64,000 nt of DNA, taken from JANWWM01 sp046719715. GTDB taxonomy: Bacteria; Bacteroidota; Chlorobiia; Chlorobiales; Thermochlorobacteraceae. Shown here piece after piece: positions 8,199 to 15,933 of this stretch. Within the stretch, counting starts at the first letter, position 1; each line of letters opens with the position of its first letter. Location of the stretch: contig JBDNCJ010000002.1 of assembly GCA_046719715.1 (NCBI GenBank), forward strand, positions 48,971-112,970, read 5' to 3'. Made by a program: the position numbers and the translations under genes. The notes under the pieces were generated by a model, which saw nothing but the letters and a program-made list of their open reading frames with translations, had not been told where the DNA came from and searched no databases.

Positions 8199-9463
8199 CC
8201 GAACAGCCTGAACAATTTAAGTTTTCGGAATTTCTTAAAGGGCTGTTCCAACGAAGTTTTGAATTAGAGATGCTCGTTTCCGGAATTGCGATTTTGCTAT
8301 TGCTTCGCGCACCGGAAAGTTTAGATGCGTTGGGCGACCTTGCGATTCAAAACTCAGTCGGTCGCGACTTTTTCGCCATTGCAGGCGTCGCGCTTCATCG
8401 TCTCATCAAAGGGATTGTCTACATCGTCATTCTGAATTTGGTTTTTCATTTGATTTTACGATGCTTTTGGGTAAGCCTTGTCGGTCTCAAATCGGTTTAT
8501 CCAAGCGAGATTGCGATTGAAAAAATCTCTCCCCGCCCGATGCTTCAAACTTTTATGAGGCGGCATCTTTTGAGCGTTGAATCGCTTGCAGAGCGCGTCG
8601 ATAAAACCTGTCGCGTGCTTTTCGCATTTACGTTTGTCGTTGCGTTCTGTTTTCTTTCTATCACGGTTTCCGTGATGCTCGGCGTTTATGTGCTCCTTCA
8701 ACTGGGTTACGTCAGCATCGGCGATAATTCTCTTGTGATTTTTCTCCTGTTTTTCTTCGCGCCTCTTCTCTTCGTCATGCTCCTCGACTTCGCCTCGCTT
8801 AAACTTTCCGCGCTCTCCACACTTAAAGACGCGGCTTTTGTAACGCGAATTGCCATGTTTGTTTATTGGATTTATGGCTTGCCGACGCTGAGCTTTCTGT
8901 ATCGCTCGGTCTATTACTCTTTCCTGACGAATATTCGCAAAGTCGTTTTCTTTCCGCTTCTCTTTCTCTACGTCTTTGTTTGGATTGTGCTCACTTCCGA
9001 TAGCAATAAAGACAACTTTGATTTCTTTCCCGATTGGCGCGGCGATTATTCCGTATCGTATTTCTGCTACGAGAGTTTGCGCCCGACGGGAAAACTTTTT
9101 CGCTCGCCGTTTATTCAATCAGAAATTATTTCAGAGCCTTACGTCAAATTGGTTCTCTCTTATTTCCCCGCCGACAACGACAGCATCTTGTCGCGCGCTC
9201 CGTCGCTTTCAACTATGAACCGCTACAATCCCTCGCTTGAAGAAGTCAAACTTGCCGTCAGTGCGATTCAAAGCGTCTACAAAATTTCGTTAAACGACAG
9301 CCTGCTCACCGACCTCTCTTTTTCGCTTTACATGAATCCTAAAACCGACCATCCTTCCATCGTGAGTTTCATTCCCGTCGCGCATTTACCGAAAGGAAAA
9401 CAGGTTCTCGTCGTCGAGCGCACCACCGCGAAGATGACGTGGTTCATTCCTTTTTATCTCTGA
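8195..9463 (+). CDS. Multi-pass membrane protein of unknown function
   Basis: A 422-residue protein. The start at the ATG overlapping the previous stop (ATGA) is chosen over an in-frame ATG at 8138, which would lie deep in the DUF1569 gene. The N-terminal half has about four to five hydrophobic segments: LEMLVSGIAILLLL (about residue 24), GIVYIVILNLVFHLIL (about 76), a long one around FTFVVAFCFLSITVSVML (about 145), VIFLLFFFAPLLFVMLL (about 180) and a last one near VVFFPLLFLYVFVWIVL (about 250). The C-terminal 150 residues are soluble, probably periplasmic. No family or motif recognised. Translational coupling to DUF1569 suggests a linked role. Confidence 0.75.
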   Translation: MTEQPEQFKFSEFLKGLFQRSFELEMLVSGIAILLLLRAPESLDALGDLAIQNSVGRDFFAIAGVALHRLIKGIVYIVILNLVFHLILRCFWVSLVGLKSVYPSEIAIEKISPRPMLQTFMRRHLLSVESLAERVDKTCRVLFAFTFVVAFCFLSITVSVMLGVYVLLQLGYVSIGDNSLVIFLLFFFAPLLFVMLLDFASLKLSALSTLKDAAFVTRIAMFVYWIYGLPTLSFLYRSVYYSFLTNIRKVVFFPLLFLYVFVWIVLTSDSNKDNFDFFPDWRGDYSVSYFCYESLRPTGKLFRSPFIQSEIISEPYVKLVLSYFPADNDSILSRAPSLSTMNRYNPSLEEVKLAVSAIQSVYKISLNDSLLTDLSFSLYMNPKTDHPSIVSFIPVAHLPKGKQVLVVERTTAKMTWFIPFYL

Positions 9464-9540
9464 TTTTTGTTCAGGCGTTTCAACTTAACCGTTTAAACCG
9501 ATTTCAAGGTCAAGACGGTGGGTTTACAGACGTCGGTTCG

Positions 9541-9548
9541 TAACTTTG
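9541..9548 (+). promoter_or_regulatory. Candidate -7 box (TAACTTTG) of the amylase gene
   Basis: TAACTTTG matches the Bacteroidota/Chlorobiota -7 consensus TAnnTTTG and sits 35 bases upstream of the amylase ATG. A good -33 TTTG at the usual distance is not evident (only TTTA at 9523), so this is a half match. It argues for the ATG at 9584 over an upstream GTG at 9518, which would precede the promoter. Confidence 0.4.
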
Positions 9549-9583
9549 CACGATTCTTTTCAAGTTTAATTCCGAAGTTATCT

Positions 9584-12307
9584 ATGCGCGCTCTTCAAAA
9601 AACACTGCTCTGCTCGCTCTTCATTTTCTCTGCTGCTCCGCTCTTTGCCCAAGTTGATTTTCGTGAAGAAACCATCTATTTCCTTTTGACCGCTCGATTC
9701 AACGACGGTGACTCGACGAATAATCGTCCGACCGAGTGGTGCTCATACCCTCGTCCGCAAATTACCGACCCACGCGACGTCACTTGGCGCGGCGACTTCA
9801 AAGGCTTGGTTCAGAAGTTGGACTACATCAAAGATTTAGGCTTCACGGCTATTTGGATTACGCCGATTGTTCAGAACCGAAGTCCGCTCGATTATCACGG
9901 CTATCACGCTTGGGATTTCAATGTCGTCGACCCGCGTTTGGAATCACCGGGCTACACCTTTCAAACCCTCATTGACTCCGCTCACGCCAAAGGCATTAAA
10001 GTGATTTTAGACGTGGTGCTTAATCACGCGGGACGCTTTGGAATTAAACATCGTGCGGAAATCAAATACAACACCGACCCGACCAAGCCTTGGGGACAAG
10101 ACCGCTTCGGCAACCCGCTTCAACCGAATCCGAATTGGCAATACGACGGCATGACGCCGAATCCCGACGACGATAAAATTTGGTCGCGCGCCAATCTTGC
10201 GCCGATGCCGCCGCCCTACAATCAAAACCTTGCCGCATTTAACTTTCCAAGCAAAGAAAATTACGTCGATACCAGCGACCCGAATTGGTATCATCATTCA
10301 GGCAACGGCTTTGCACAAGGCTACGACGATACCGTCAATCTCTACTACCGCGCCCTTGCAGGCGACACACCCGACCTCAACACCGAGAGCGATACGGTTC
10401 GACAATATCTCGTTAATGCTTACAATCGCTTCATCGATATGGGAATCGATGGCATGCGCCTCGACGCCGTCAAGCACATCAGCAAGGGAAGTTTGATTTA
10501 CTTCATTGACCAATTCAAAGCCCGCAATCCGAACTTGTTCATTTTCGGCGAAGTGGCGCAAAAGCGGCATGAGTTGCATCAAGTTCAAGAAATCAATCCG
10601 CACTGGTATACTTGGCGCGGAGCCGTTGGCGCATCGCCGTCGTCGCGCATGTCCGTTTTGGATTTTTATGCGATGGCAACCTTTCATCTTTTCGAGCGCG
10701 GCGAATCCATTTCAGGCGTAACGGCGGCGGCGCGCTACGACCACCTTTACTCGAACCCCTCCGAACTCGTTACCTTCTTGGATAATCACGACTTCGGACC
10801 GAATAATGATTGGAATCGTCGATTCGGAAACACGCCGCAAAATCTCGCCGCGTGCATGAATTTCATGTTCACTTGGCGCGGTATTCCGTGCGTGTATTAC
10901 GGAACGGAAATGCAGTTCAAACGTGGGGCTTTCGCCGATATTCAAAGCGCAAGCGACATTGAACGCTCGATTGATAACACCGGACGCGCTTACTATGGCG
11001 ACGTGATGCATCAAGCCCCGTCGCACCCTGTTTATCAGCACCTTAAAAAACTCAACGCGATTCGTCGCGCTGTGCCCGCGTTGCAAAAAGGCTCGTGGCA
11101 ATGGGGCGGGAATCCTGGTCCGAACGGTGTCGGCTACATTCGACGCTTCGGCACAAGCGAAGTCGTTGTTGGCTTGGCGAAAGATGGAAACGCAACATTC
11201 AATTTCACTGGCGTAACCAATGGCGTTTATCGCGACGCGGTAACGGGCGCGGAAGTTACCGTAACCAACGGCACGCTTTCGTTTACAGTCGCACCCAGTT
11301 CGGCAGGCATTTATGTCTTGAATGGACCGGGACTCATCGGCGCGTTGGGTGCGGGATACTTTCAGACTTCCGCGAATCCCGGAAGTGGTGGCGGCGGCAG
11401 TGGTGCAAGCATTGTTACTTTCAATCCGAACCCCGCACAAGCCGGCGCCCCACTCATGATTACTTATCAAGGCTTTTTGAGTTCGCAATCACAAGTCAAT
11501 CTCTATTGGGGCATTGATAATTGGCAGAACATTACCACAACGCCAATGACACGGCTCAACGATTCGACTTGGCGCGTTACCGTAACCGTGCCTTCAACGG
11601 CACAACAACGCTTCGTTTGTGTCTTCAATAACGGTCAGGGACTTTGGGATAACAACAACAGCGCAGATTATCAAGTCAGCGTAACGGGCGGCTCGTCAGG
11701 AGGTAATGGCATCACCGTTTATTTCAAACCGCCAAACACTTGGAGTGGCACACCGCGCCTTTACTTTTATGAAACTTCTCCAAGCGTGCCCGAGCCCACT
11801 TGGGATACATCACCAACTATGACCGCTCACGGCAATGGATGGTTCAGACACACGATTGCTAGCGTCAATAGCGTGCGCGTCATTTTCCGCGACAATGGCT
11901 CAAATCAAATTCCTGCCTCGATGCAACCCGGCTTTTTGAGAACGCGCGACGGCTGGTTCGACGGCACAACGCAAATCTGGTCGGATAATCCGCCGCTCTC
12001 TTTCCAAGAGCCTTCAAAGCCACAAGACTTTTCGCTTTTGCAGAACTATCCAAATCCATTTAATCCAACAACAGTTATCACTTACACCTTGCCAACACCC
12101 AGCGCCGTTACGCTGACACTCTTTGATGTGCTTGGCAGAACCGTCGCCACGCTTGTTGACGTCAAACAATACGCAGGCATACACCATTACAACTTGAATA
12201 CCTCTCTCTACAACCTATCAAGCGGCGTTTATTTCTACCGTTTGCAGGCAAGCGGCGCGAATGGACAATCGTTTGTTGAAACCAAGAAGATGTTGCTGAC
12301 AAAGTAG
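9584..12307 (+). CDS. Secreted GH13 alpha-amylase with two starch-binding-like modules and a T9SS sorting domain
   Basis: Extracellular starch or glycogen hydrolase of 907 residues. Signal peptide MRALQKTLLCSLFIFSAAPLFAQ. The GH13 barrel shows its four regions: DVVLNH (residue 143), GMRLDAVKH with nucleophile Asp294, FGEVA with acid/base Glu323, and FLDNHD with Asp403. After the barrel and an all-beta domain comes a Gly/Ser linker, then a module about residues 610-705 resembling CBM25-type starch binding (VNLYWGIDNWQN), and a second about 710-800 (ITVYFKPPNTWSG, LYFYE) of the CBM26/starch-binding 26 type. The last 90 residues (LQNYPNPFNPTTVITYTLP, then YFYRLQASG) are a type A C-terminal sorting domain for the type IX secretion system. 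It stands alone with its own promoter and terminator. Exact product specificity cannot be told. Confidence 0.93.
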   Translation: MRALQKTLLCSLFIFSAAPLFAQVDFREETIYFLLTARFNDGDSTNNRPTEWCSYPRPQITDPRDVTWRGDFKGLVQKLDYIKDLGFTAIWITPIVQNRSPLDYHGYHAWDFNVVDPRLESPGYTFQTLIDSAHAKGIKVILDVVLNHAGRFGIKHRAEIKYNTDPTKPWGQDRFGNPLQPNPNWQYDGMTPNPDDDKIWSRANLAPMPPPYNQNLAAFNFPSKENYVDTSDPNWYHHSGNGFAQGYDDTVNLYYRALAGDTPDLNTESDTVRQYLVNAYNRFIDMGIDGMRLDAVKHISKGSLIYFIDQFKARNPNLFIFGEVAQKRHELHQVQEINPHWYTWRGAVGASPSSRMSVLDFYAMATFHLFERGESISGVTAAARYDHLYSNPSELVTFLDNHDFGPNNDWNRRFGNTPQNLAACMNFMFTWRGIPCVYYGTEMQFKRGAFADIQSASDIERSIDNTGRAYYGDVMHQAPSHPVYQHLKKLNAIRRAVPALQKGSWQWGGNPGPNGVGYIRRFGTSEVVVGLAKDGNATFNFTGVTNGVYRDAVTGAEVTVTNGTLSFTVAPSSAGIYVLNGPGLIGALGAGYFQTSANPGSGGGGSGASIVTFNPNPAQAGAPLMITYQGFLSSQSQVNLYWGIDNWQNITTTPMTRLNDSTWRVTVTVPSTAQQRFVCVFNNGQGLWDNNNSADYQVSVTGGSSGGNGITVYFKPPNTWSGTPRLYFYETSPSVPEPTWDTSPTMTAHGNGWFRHTIASVNSVRVIFRDNGSNQIPASMQPGFLRTRDGWFDGTTQIWSDNPPLSFQEPSKPQDFSLLQNYPNPFNPTTVITYTLPTPSAVTLTLFDVLGRTVATLVDVKQYAGIHHYNLNTSLYNLSSGVYFYRLQASGANGQSFVETKKMLLTK

Positions 12308-12329
12308 TCCTTGTTAATCATCATAACTT

Positions 12330-12360
12330 GGGGCGGAGCAATCCGCCCCTTTGTTTTTTA
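12330..12360 (+). terminator. Rho-independent terminator after the amylase
   Basis: A perfect 8-bp stem, GGGGCGGA paired with TCCGCCCC, closes a GCAA tetraloop (GNRA type) and is followed by a T-rich run tttgtttttt. It begins 22 bases after the amylase stop. Confidence 0.92.
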
Positions 12361-12396
12361 TCAGCCGAAAACAGTGGTCATGTAACTTTTTTGTAT

Positions 12397-12543
12397 TTGT
12401 CATTCTAACCCTGAACGAAGTGAAGGGGAAGAATCCACTGGATTCCTCGCTTCGCTCGGAATGGCGTCGGTGCTCAACGGTCATCTTTTCACTTTTAACT
12501 CTCAACTCGTTTGGAATGACGAACACATTTTTATAGCACTACC
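12397..12543. repeat. Palindromic intergenic repeat, copy 1
   Basis: Contains the inverted arms cattctaaccctgaacgaag and ggattcctcgcttcgctc, forming a long imperfect hairpin. It belongs to the family described with copies near 32241, 44035, 50708 and 56588. Compared with the 56588 copy, which shares the end gaacacatttt-atagcactacc, this copy carries about 55 extra bases (including cttttaactctcaact) between two ggaatg/ggaatgac ends, as if a second unit were inserted. It fills the gap between the amylase and bchY, which are convergent. Confidence 0.8.
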
Positions 12544-12544
12544 T

Positions 12545-13876
12545 TTAAGTGTCGAAGAAACGCTTTATTTTTTCAAACGAGGGCTGTTTTCTGATGAGCG
12601 ATTGAATTAAATCGAGCATCACGTTTGCGCCTTGTGCAAAGTAAATCGGACGCGACGAAATGATGTTGGTGTAATAGACGGCGGGAATGCCGAGTTCTTT
12701 GACGTAACTATCCAGCGAAGTTGTGCCGACGACCAAGTTGGGTTTGTATTTCAGGACGGCGCGGCGGTCTTCTTCGAGATATTTGCGATAGCGCAGTTCT
12801 GTGCCGAGCATCGTGAGCAGGTTGTGGTCGTCGTCGCCCAGTTGGGTATGTGCAATTGACGTTGAGGCATATGGCACATTAAGCCCTGCCTCTAAAAGCA
12901 ATCGAACGAGCGGAAACTCGTTGCCTTCGTAGCCCGCCACAATCACCGTTCCCTTCATTTTCTTAGCATCGATGACGGCTTTAATTTTTGTTTTCTCTTC
13001 TTGGGCAACTTGCTCGACCGTTTTTTCATCAAGCCCTAAGGCGTCGCCAATTTGTTTAATCCATCTGTAAGTAGAATTCACGCCGACCGGATTTCCCGCC
13101 ACGACTTTCACGCCGCGCTCGCGATAAAAATGCTCGACGCGCTCATAAAACGGATGAAGCACCACCGCGACGCCCACATTTCCGGCTTCTTTGTAATCGT
13201 CTAACTCTTGCGAGGGCAAGGTCAAGACGGATTCGACGCCGATTCGCTCTAAGACTTGTCCAATCATCATGGCGTCAAGCGGAAAAATTTCGCCGATAAT
13301 CGCGACGGATTTTTTGCGCGTTTCGCTTGGGATTTGAGCGAAGCGTTTAAGCAAGGCTTCAACGGCGATGTCTTTGGCTTCGGGGTGCGATTTGATGAGA
13401 TAAGCCGGAATGCGCACCAGCACGACTTCGGCGTTTCCGACTTTCTTGGGCAAAAGTTCTTCAGCAATTCCAGCAGTCTCGGCAACGCACAGACTCACAA
13501 CGGGAATCAGTCGAATGGCTTTATCTTTGGCAATTTCTTCGAGCGTGTGGCGAATGTCGTGAATCATGGTGCCGCTTGAAAGTTGTTGCGACATCAGTTC
13601 AGGAGAGACGATAGATTTTTTTGCGGCGTAAAAATGCGTTACGAAGGTTAAGCCATACATACAGCCTTTGTCGGTTGCCATGCAGACTTGTGCGCCGTCA
13701 ATGCGCGTAATGACCCGCAATCCACCGAAGGCAGGGCACATGGTTTGTGGGTGCAGATTCAGCTCTTCTTCCTTTTCGCCTTTATGTTGCTCGTGAAGGA
13801 TGTTGAAGAGGTGATTAAAATCGTTGCTCCCGTCACTTTGAGGCACAGTCGGATTCGGTGTTGATGTGGTGTTCAT
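12545..13876 (-). CDS. bchY: Chlorophyllide a reductase subunit BchY
   Basis: One of the two nitrogenase MoFe-like subunits (with BchZ) of chlorophyllide a oxidoreductase, which reduces the B ring to make the bacteriochlorin of bacteriochlorophyll a, using electrons from the BchX Fe protein. The 443-residue sequence has the BchY signature MCPAFGGLRVITRIDGAQV followed by GCMYGLTFVTHFYAAKKS; cysteines in MCPAF, GCMYG and SLCVAE are candidate ligands of the shared iron-sulfur cluster. It ends in a normal oxidoreductase C-terminus. An SD-like ggag lies six bases before the ATG. bchX and bchZ are not adjacent, so the subunits are dispersed, as commonly in Chlorobiota. This gene is the main evidence that the organism is phototrophic. 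Confidence 0.93.
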   Translation of the reverse strand: MNTTSTPNPTVPQSDGSNDFNHLFNILHEQHKGEKEEELNLHPQTMCPAFGGLRVITRIDGAQVCMATDKGCMYGLTFVTHFYAAKKSIVSPELMSQQLSSGTMIHDIRHTLEEIAKDKAIRLIPVVSLCVAETAGIAEELLPKKVGNAEVVLVRIPAYLIKSHPEAKDIAVEALLKRFAQIPSETRKKSVAIIGEIFPLDAMMIGQVLERIGVESVLTLPSQELDDYKEAGNVGVAVVLHPFYERVEHFYRERGVKVVAGNPVGVNSTYRWIKQIGDALGLDEKTVEQVAQEEKTKIKAVIDAKKMKGTVIVAGYEGNEFPLVRLLLEAGLNVPYASTSIAHTQLGDDDHNLLTMLGTELRYRKYLEEDRRAVLKYKPNLVVGTTSLDSYVKELGIPAVYYTNIISSRPIYFAQGANVMLDLIQSLIRKQPSFEKIKRFFDT

Positions 13877-13941
13877 TTTTCACTCCGTTTAGGTTCTGCT
13901 TGCATGATGCAAAAAGTTTATCGGAGCGGCAAATCATATCG

Positions 13942-14280
13942 TCAGTAGAGCAGATGTTTTTTTGATGCCTCTCGCCAGCGTGCTTGGCTTTCGTATTTGA
14001 CGAAATGAATTTTCAAATCGGCTTGGCTCGGATAGTCCACAAAGAAAATTTTCACCTGCGCTTGACTTTCATACTTGGTGAAAAACCATAGCCCCTCGTT
14101 GCCTCTCGCTTGACTTTCATATTTGACTTTGAAGACGAGGAGGTCGGCTTGACTGGGGTAGTCGACCACGAAGACTTTGACGTCGGCTTGGCTGGGATAG
14201 TTGCACGAGAAAACTTTTTGTGCCGACACGCTTTGCGTAAGTAGTAGCAAGCCAATCAAGATGAGGAAAGTTTTTATCAT
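13942..14280 (-). CDS. Secreted DUF6150 protein (septoil-knot type repeat)
   Basis: A 112-residue protein with a signal peptide (TFLILIGLLLLTQSVSAQ). The mature part has six copies of a short motif Y-(P/E)-S-Q-A, spaced about 11 to 16 residues apart, each followed by an alternating hydrophobic strand (VKVFVVDYPSQA, VKIFFVDYPSQA). This pattern is characteristic of the DUF6150 family, for which a seven-bladed knotted beta fold (7-1 septoil knot) has been proposed. Biological role unknown. It lies between bchY and the DUF2887 array on the same strand, 21 bases after the first of those genes ends. Confidence 0.78.
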   Translation of the reverse strand: MIKTFLILIGLLLLTQSVSAQKVFSCNYPSQADVKVFVVDYPSQADLLVFKVKYESQARGNEGLWFFTKYESQAQVKIFFVDYPSQADLKIHFVKYESQARWREASKKHLLY

Positions 14281-14301
14281 CGTCGTTTTTGTTCAACACG
14301 G

Positions 14302-15096
14302 TTATGTTCTTGACACGCTTTGCACATTCGCCAGTGGGAGTTGAAGTTTCTCGGCGATTTGCTCATCGCTTAACCCCAACTCTCTCAAAATCGGCACTGC
14401 TGCAAGTTTGCCTTTTTGCTCACCCTTTTGCTCGCCTTCCAGCCTGCCTTTTTGCTCGCCTTCCAGCCTACCTTCTGCTTTGCCTTTGGCAAAGACTTCC
14501 TTGTAAAACGGCGTGTCCTTCAATAACGCTTCCTCTATTTCCAACATCGCTTTCACCTCCGCTTCGGTTAGGTTCTTGTAGGCTAAAATGTTCAAGAGTA
14601 ATTCCATCTGAACCTTGTCGGCTCTCGCCGCAATCTTCCGCGCCAATGCTCCTAGCTCTTTCTTCGGCACAATCAACATCTCTAACAAACTCACCGCAAC
14701 TGACTCCATCGGCGGCAACTCGTCCAAATATATCCGTTTGACTTGCTTCAATGCAAGCAAGTCTCGGTATCCCTCAAGGTCTTTTTGTTCCGCACTCCGC
14801 GAAGAATAAATCACGACAGCGTTCCACTGACGCGTCGGATATTGTTTGAGATAAAGAAAAATTTCAGCGAAGAATCGCGCGTAGAATTGTTCGTCGCGTT
14901 GAAATTGCGCTTCCACAAAGTATGTCGTGTCGTCGCTGTCAGGAATGAAAAGTCCATCAATGCGAAACGCAACTTCTTTGAGCTCAACCGATTTGAATGT
15001 GTAGTGCAACGCGTCGTCGGGAGTCCTGCCAATGAGCGCGAAAAAACCTTGCGGAAAATGCTGCAAAATCAGGTATATCAACTTGTCAGTGTGCAT
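14302..15096 (-). CDS. DUF2887/Rpn-like nuclease-family protein, copy 1
   Basis: A 264-residue protein of the DUF2887 group, related to Rpn (recombination-promoting nuclease)/PD-(D/E)XK transposase-like proteins. The nuclease-like core is FRIDGLFIPDSDD and then YFVEAQFQRDEQFYARFFAE, giving an Asp and a Glu-x-Gln in the positions of the catalytic residues. Residues about 209-232 are a low-complexity charged tract of EGEQKGRL units, and the end (LAAVPILRELGLSDEQIAEKLQLP) is the usual C-terminal helix pair. To my reading it is identical to copy 2 through residue 210, both in protein and DNA; they differ in the tract and in the last residues (SRT instead of PKG). It is the last gene of a three-gene array. 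Confidence 0.85.
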   Translation of the reverse strand: MHTDKLIYLILQHFPQGFFALIGRTPDDALHYTFKSVELKEVAFRIDGLFIPDSDDTTYFVEAQFQRDEQFYARFFAEIFLYLKQYPTRQWNAVVIYSSRSAEQKDLEGYRDLLALKQVKRIYLDELPPMESVAVSLLEMLIVPKKELGALARKIAARADKVQMELLLNILAYKNLTEAEVKAMLEIEEALLKDTPFYKEVFAKGKAEGRLEGEQKGRLEGEQKGEQKGKLAAVPILRELGLSDEQIAEKLQLPLANVQSVSRT

Positions 15097-15111
15097 ATCT
15101 GCTCGGCAGGC

Positions 15112-15918
15112 TTACCCCTTCGGCACGCTTTGCACATTCGCCAGTGGGAGTTGAAGTTTCTCGGCGATTTGCTCATCGCTTAACCCCAACTCTCTCAAAA
15201 TCGGCACTGCTGCAAGTTTGCCTTTTTGCTCGCCTTCTTGTCTGCCTTTTTGCTCACCTTCTTGTCTGCCTTTTTGCTCGCCTTCTTGCTTACCTTCTGC
15301 TTTGCCTTTGGCAAAGACTTCCTTGTAAAACGGCGTGTCCTTCAATAACGCTTCCTCTATTTCCAACATCGCTTTCACCTCCGCTTCGGTTAGGTTCTTG
15401 TAGGCTAAAATGTTCAAGAGTAATTCCATCTGAACCTTGTCGGCTCTCGCCGCAATCTTCCGCGCCAATGCTCCTAGCTCTTTCTTCGGCACAATCAACA
15501 TCTCTAACAAACTCACCGCAACTGACTCCATCGGCGGCAACTCGTCCAAATATATCCGTTTGACTTGCTTCAATGCAAGCAAGTCTCGGTATCCCTCAAG
15601 GTCTTTTTGTTCCGCACTCCGCGAAGAATAAATCACGACAGCGTTCCACTGACGCGTCGGATATTGTTTGAGATAAAGAAAAATTTCAGCGAAGAATCGC
15701 GCGTAGAATTGTTCGTCGCGTTGAAATTGCGCTTCCACAAAGTATGTCGTGTCGTCGCTGTCAGGAATGAAAAGTCCATCAATGCGAAACGCAACTTCTT
15801 TGAGCTCAACCGATTTGAATGTGTAGTGCAACGCGTCGTCGGGAGTCCTGCCAATGAGCGCGAAAAAACCTTGCGGAAAATGCTGCAAAATCAGGTATAT
15901 CAACTTGTCAGTGTGCAT
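15112..15918 (-). CDS. DUF2887/Rpn-like nuclease-family protein, copy 2
   Basis: Middle member of the tandem array, 268 residues. Residues 1-210 match copy 1 exactly as far as I can see, including synonymous positions, so this duplication is recent or is being homogenised. The charged tract here is three EGEQKG units joined by RQ, longer than in copy 1 and of the sequence type found in copy 3. The 15-base spacer to copy 1 is the same as the spacer to copy 3. The Asp and Glu-x-Gln core is intact. Expected role: DNA nuclease-like activity of unknown purpose; family members have been tied to RecA-independent recombination in E. coli (Rpn proteins). Confidence 0.85.
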   Translation of the reverse strand: MHTDKLIYLILQHFPQGFFALIGRTPDDALHYTFKSVELKEVAFRIDGLFIPDSDDTTYFVEAQFQRDEQFYARFFAEIFLYLKQYPTRQWNAVVIYSSRSAEQKDLEGYRDLLALKQVKRIYLDELPPMESVAVSLLEMLIVPKKELGALARKIAARADKVQMELLLNILAYKNLTEAEVKAMLEIEEALLKDTPFYKEVFAKGKAEGKQEGEQKGRQEGEQKGRQEGEQKGKLAAVPILRELGLSDEQIAEKLQLPLANVQSVPKG

Positions 15919-15933
15919 ATCTGCTCGGCAGGC

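Noticed and set aside
15144..15563. Plus-strand frames mirrored in each DUF2887 copy
   Set aside because: They are antisense shadows repeated because the gene itself is repeated; the minus-strand proteins have a known family.
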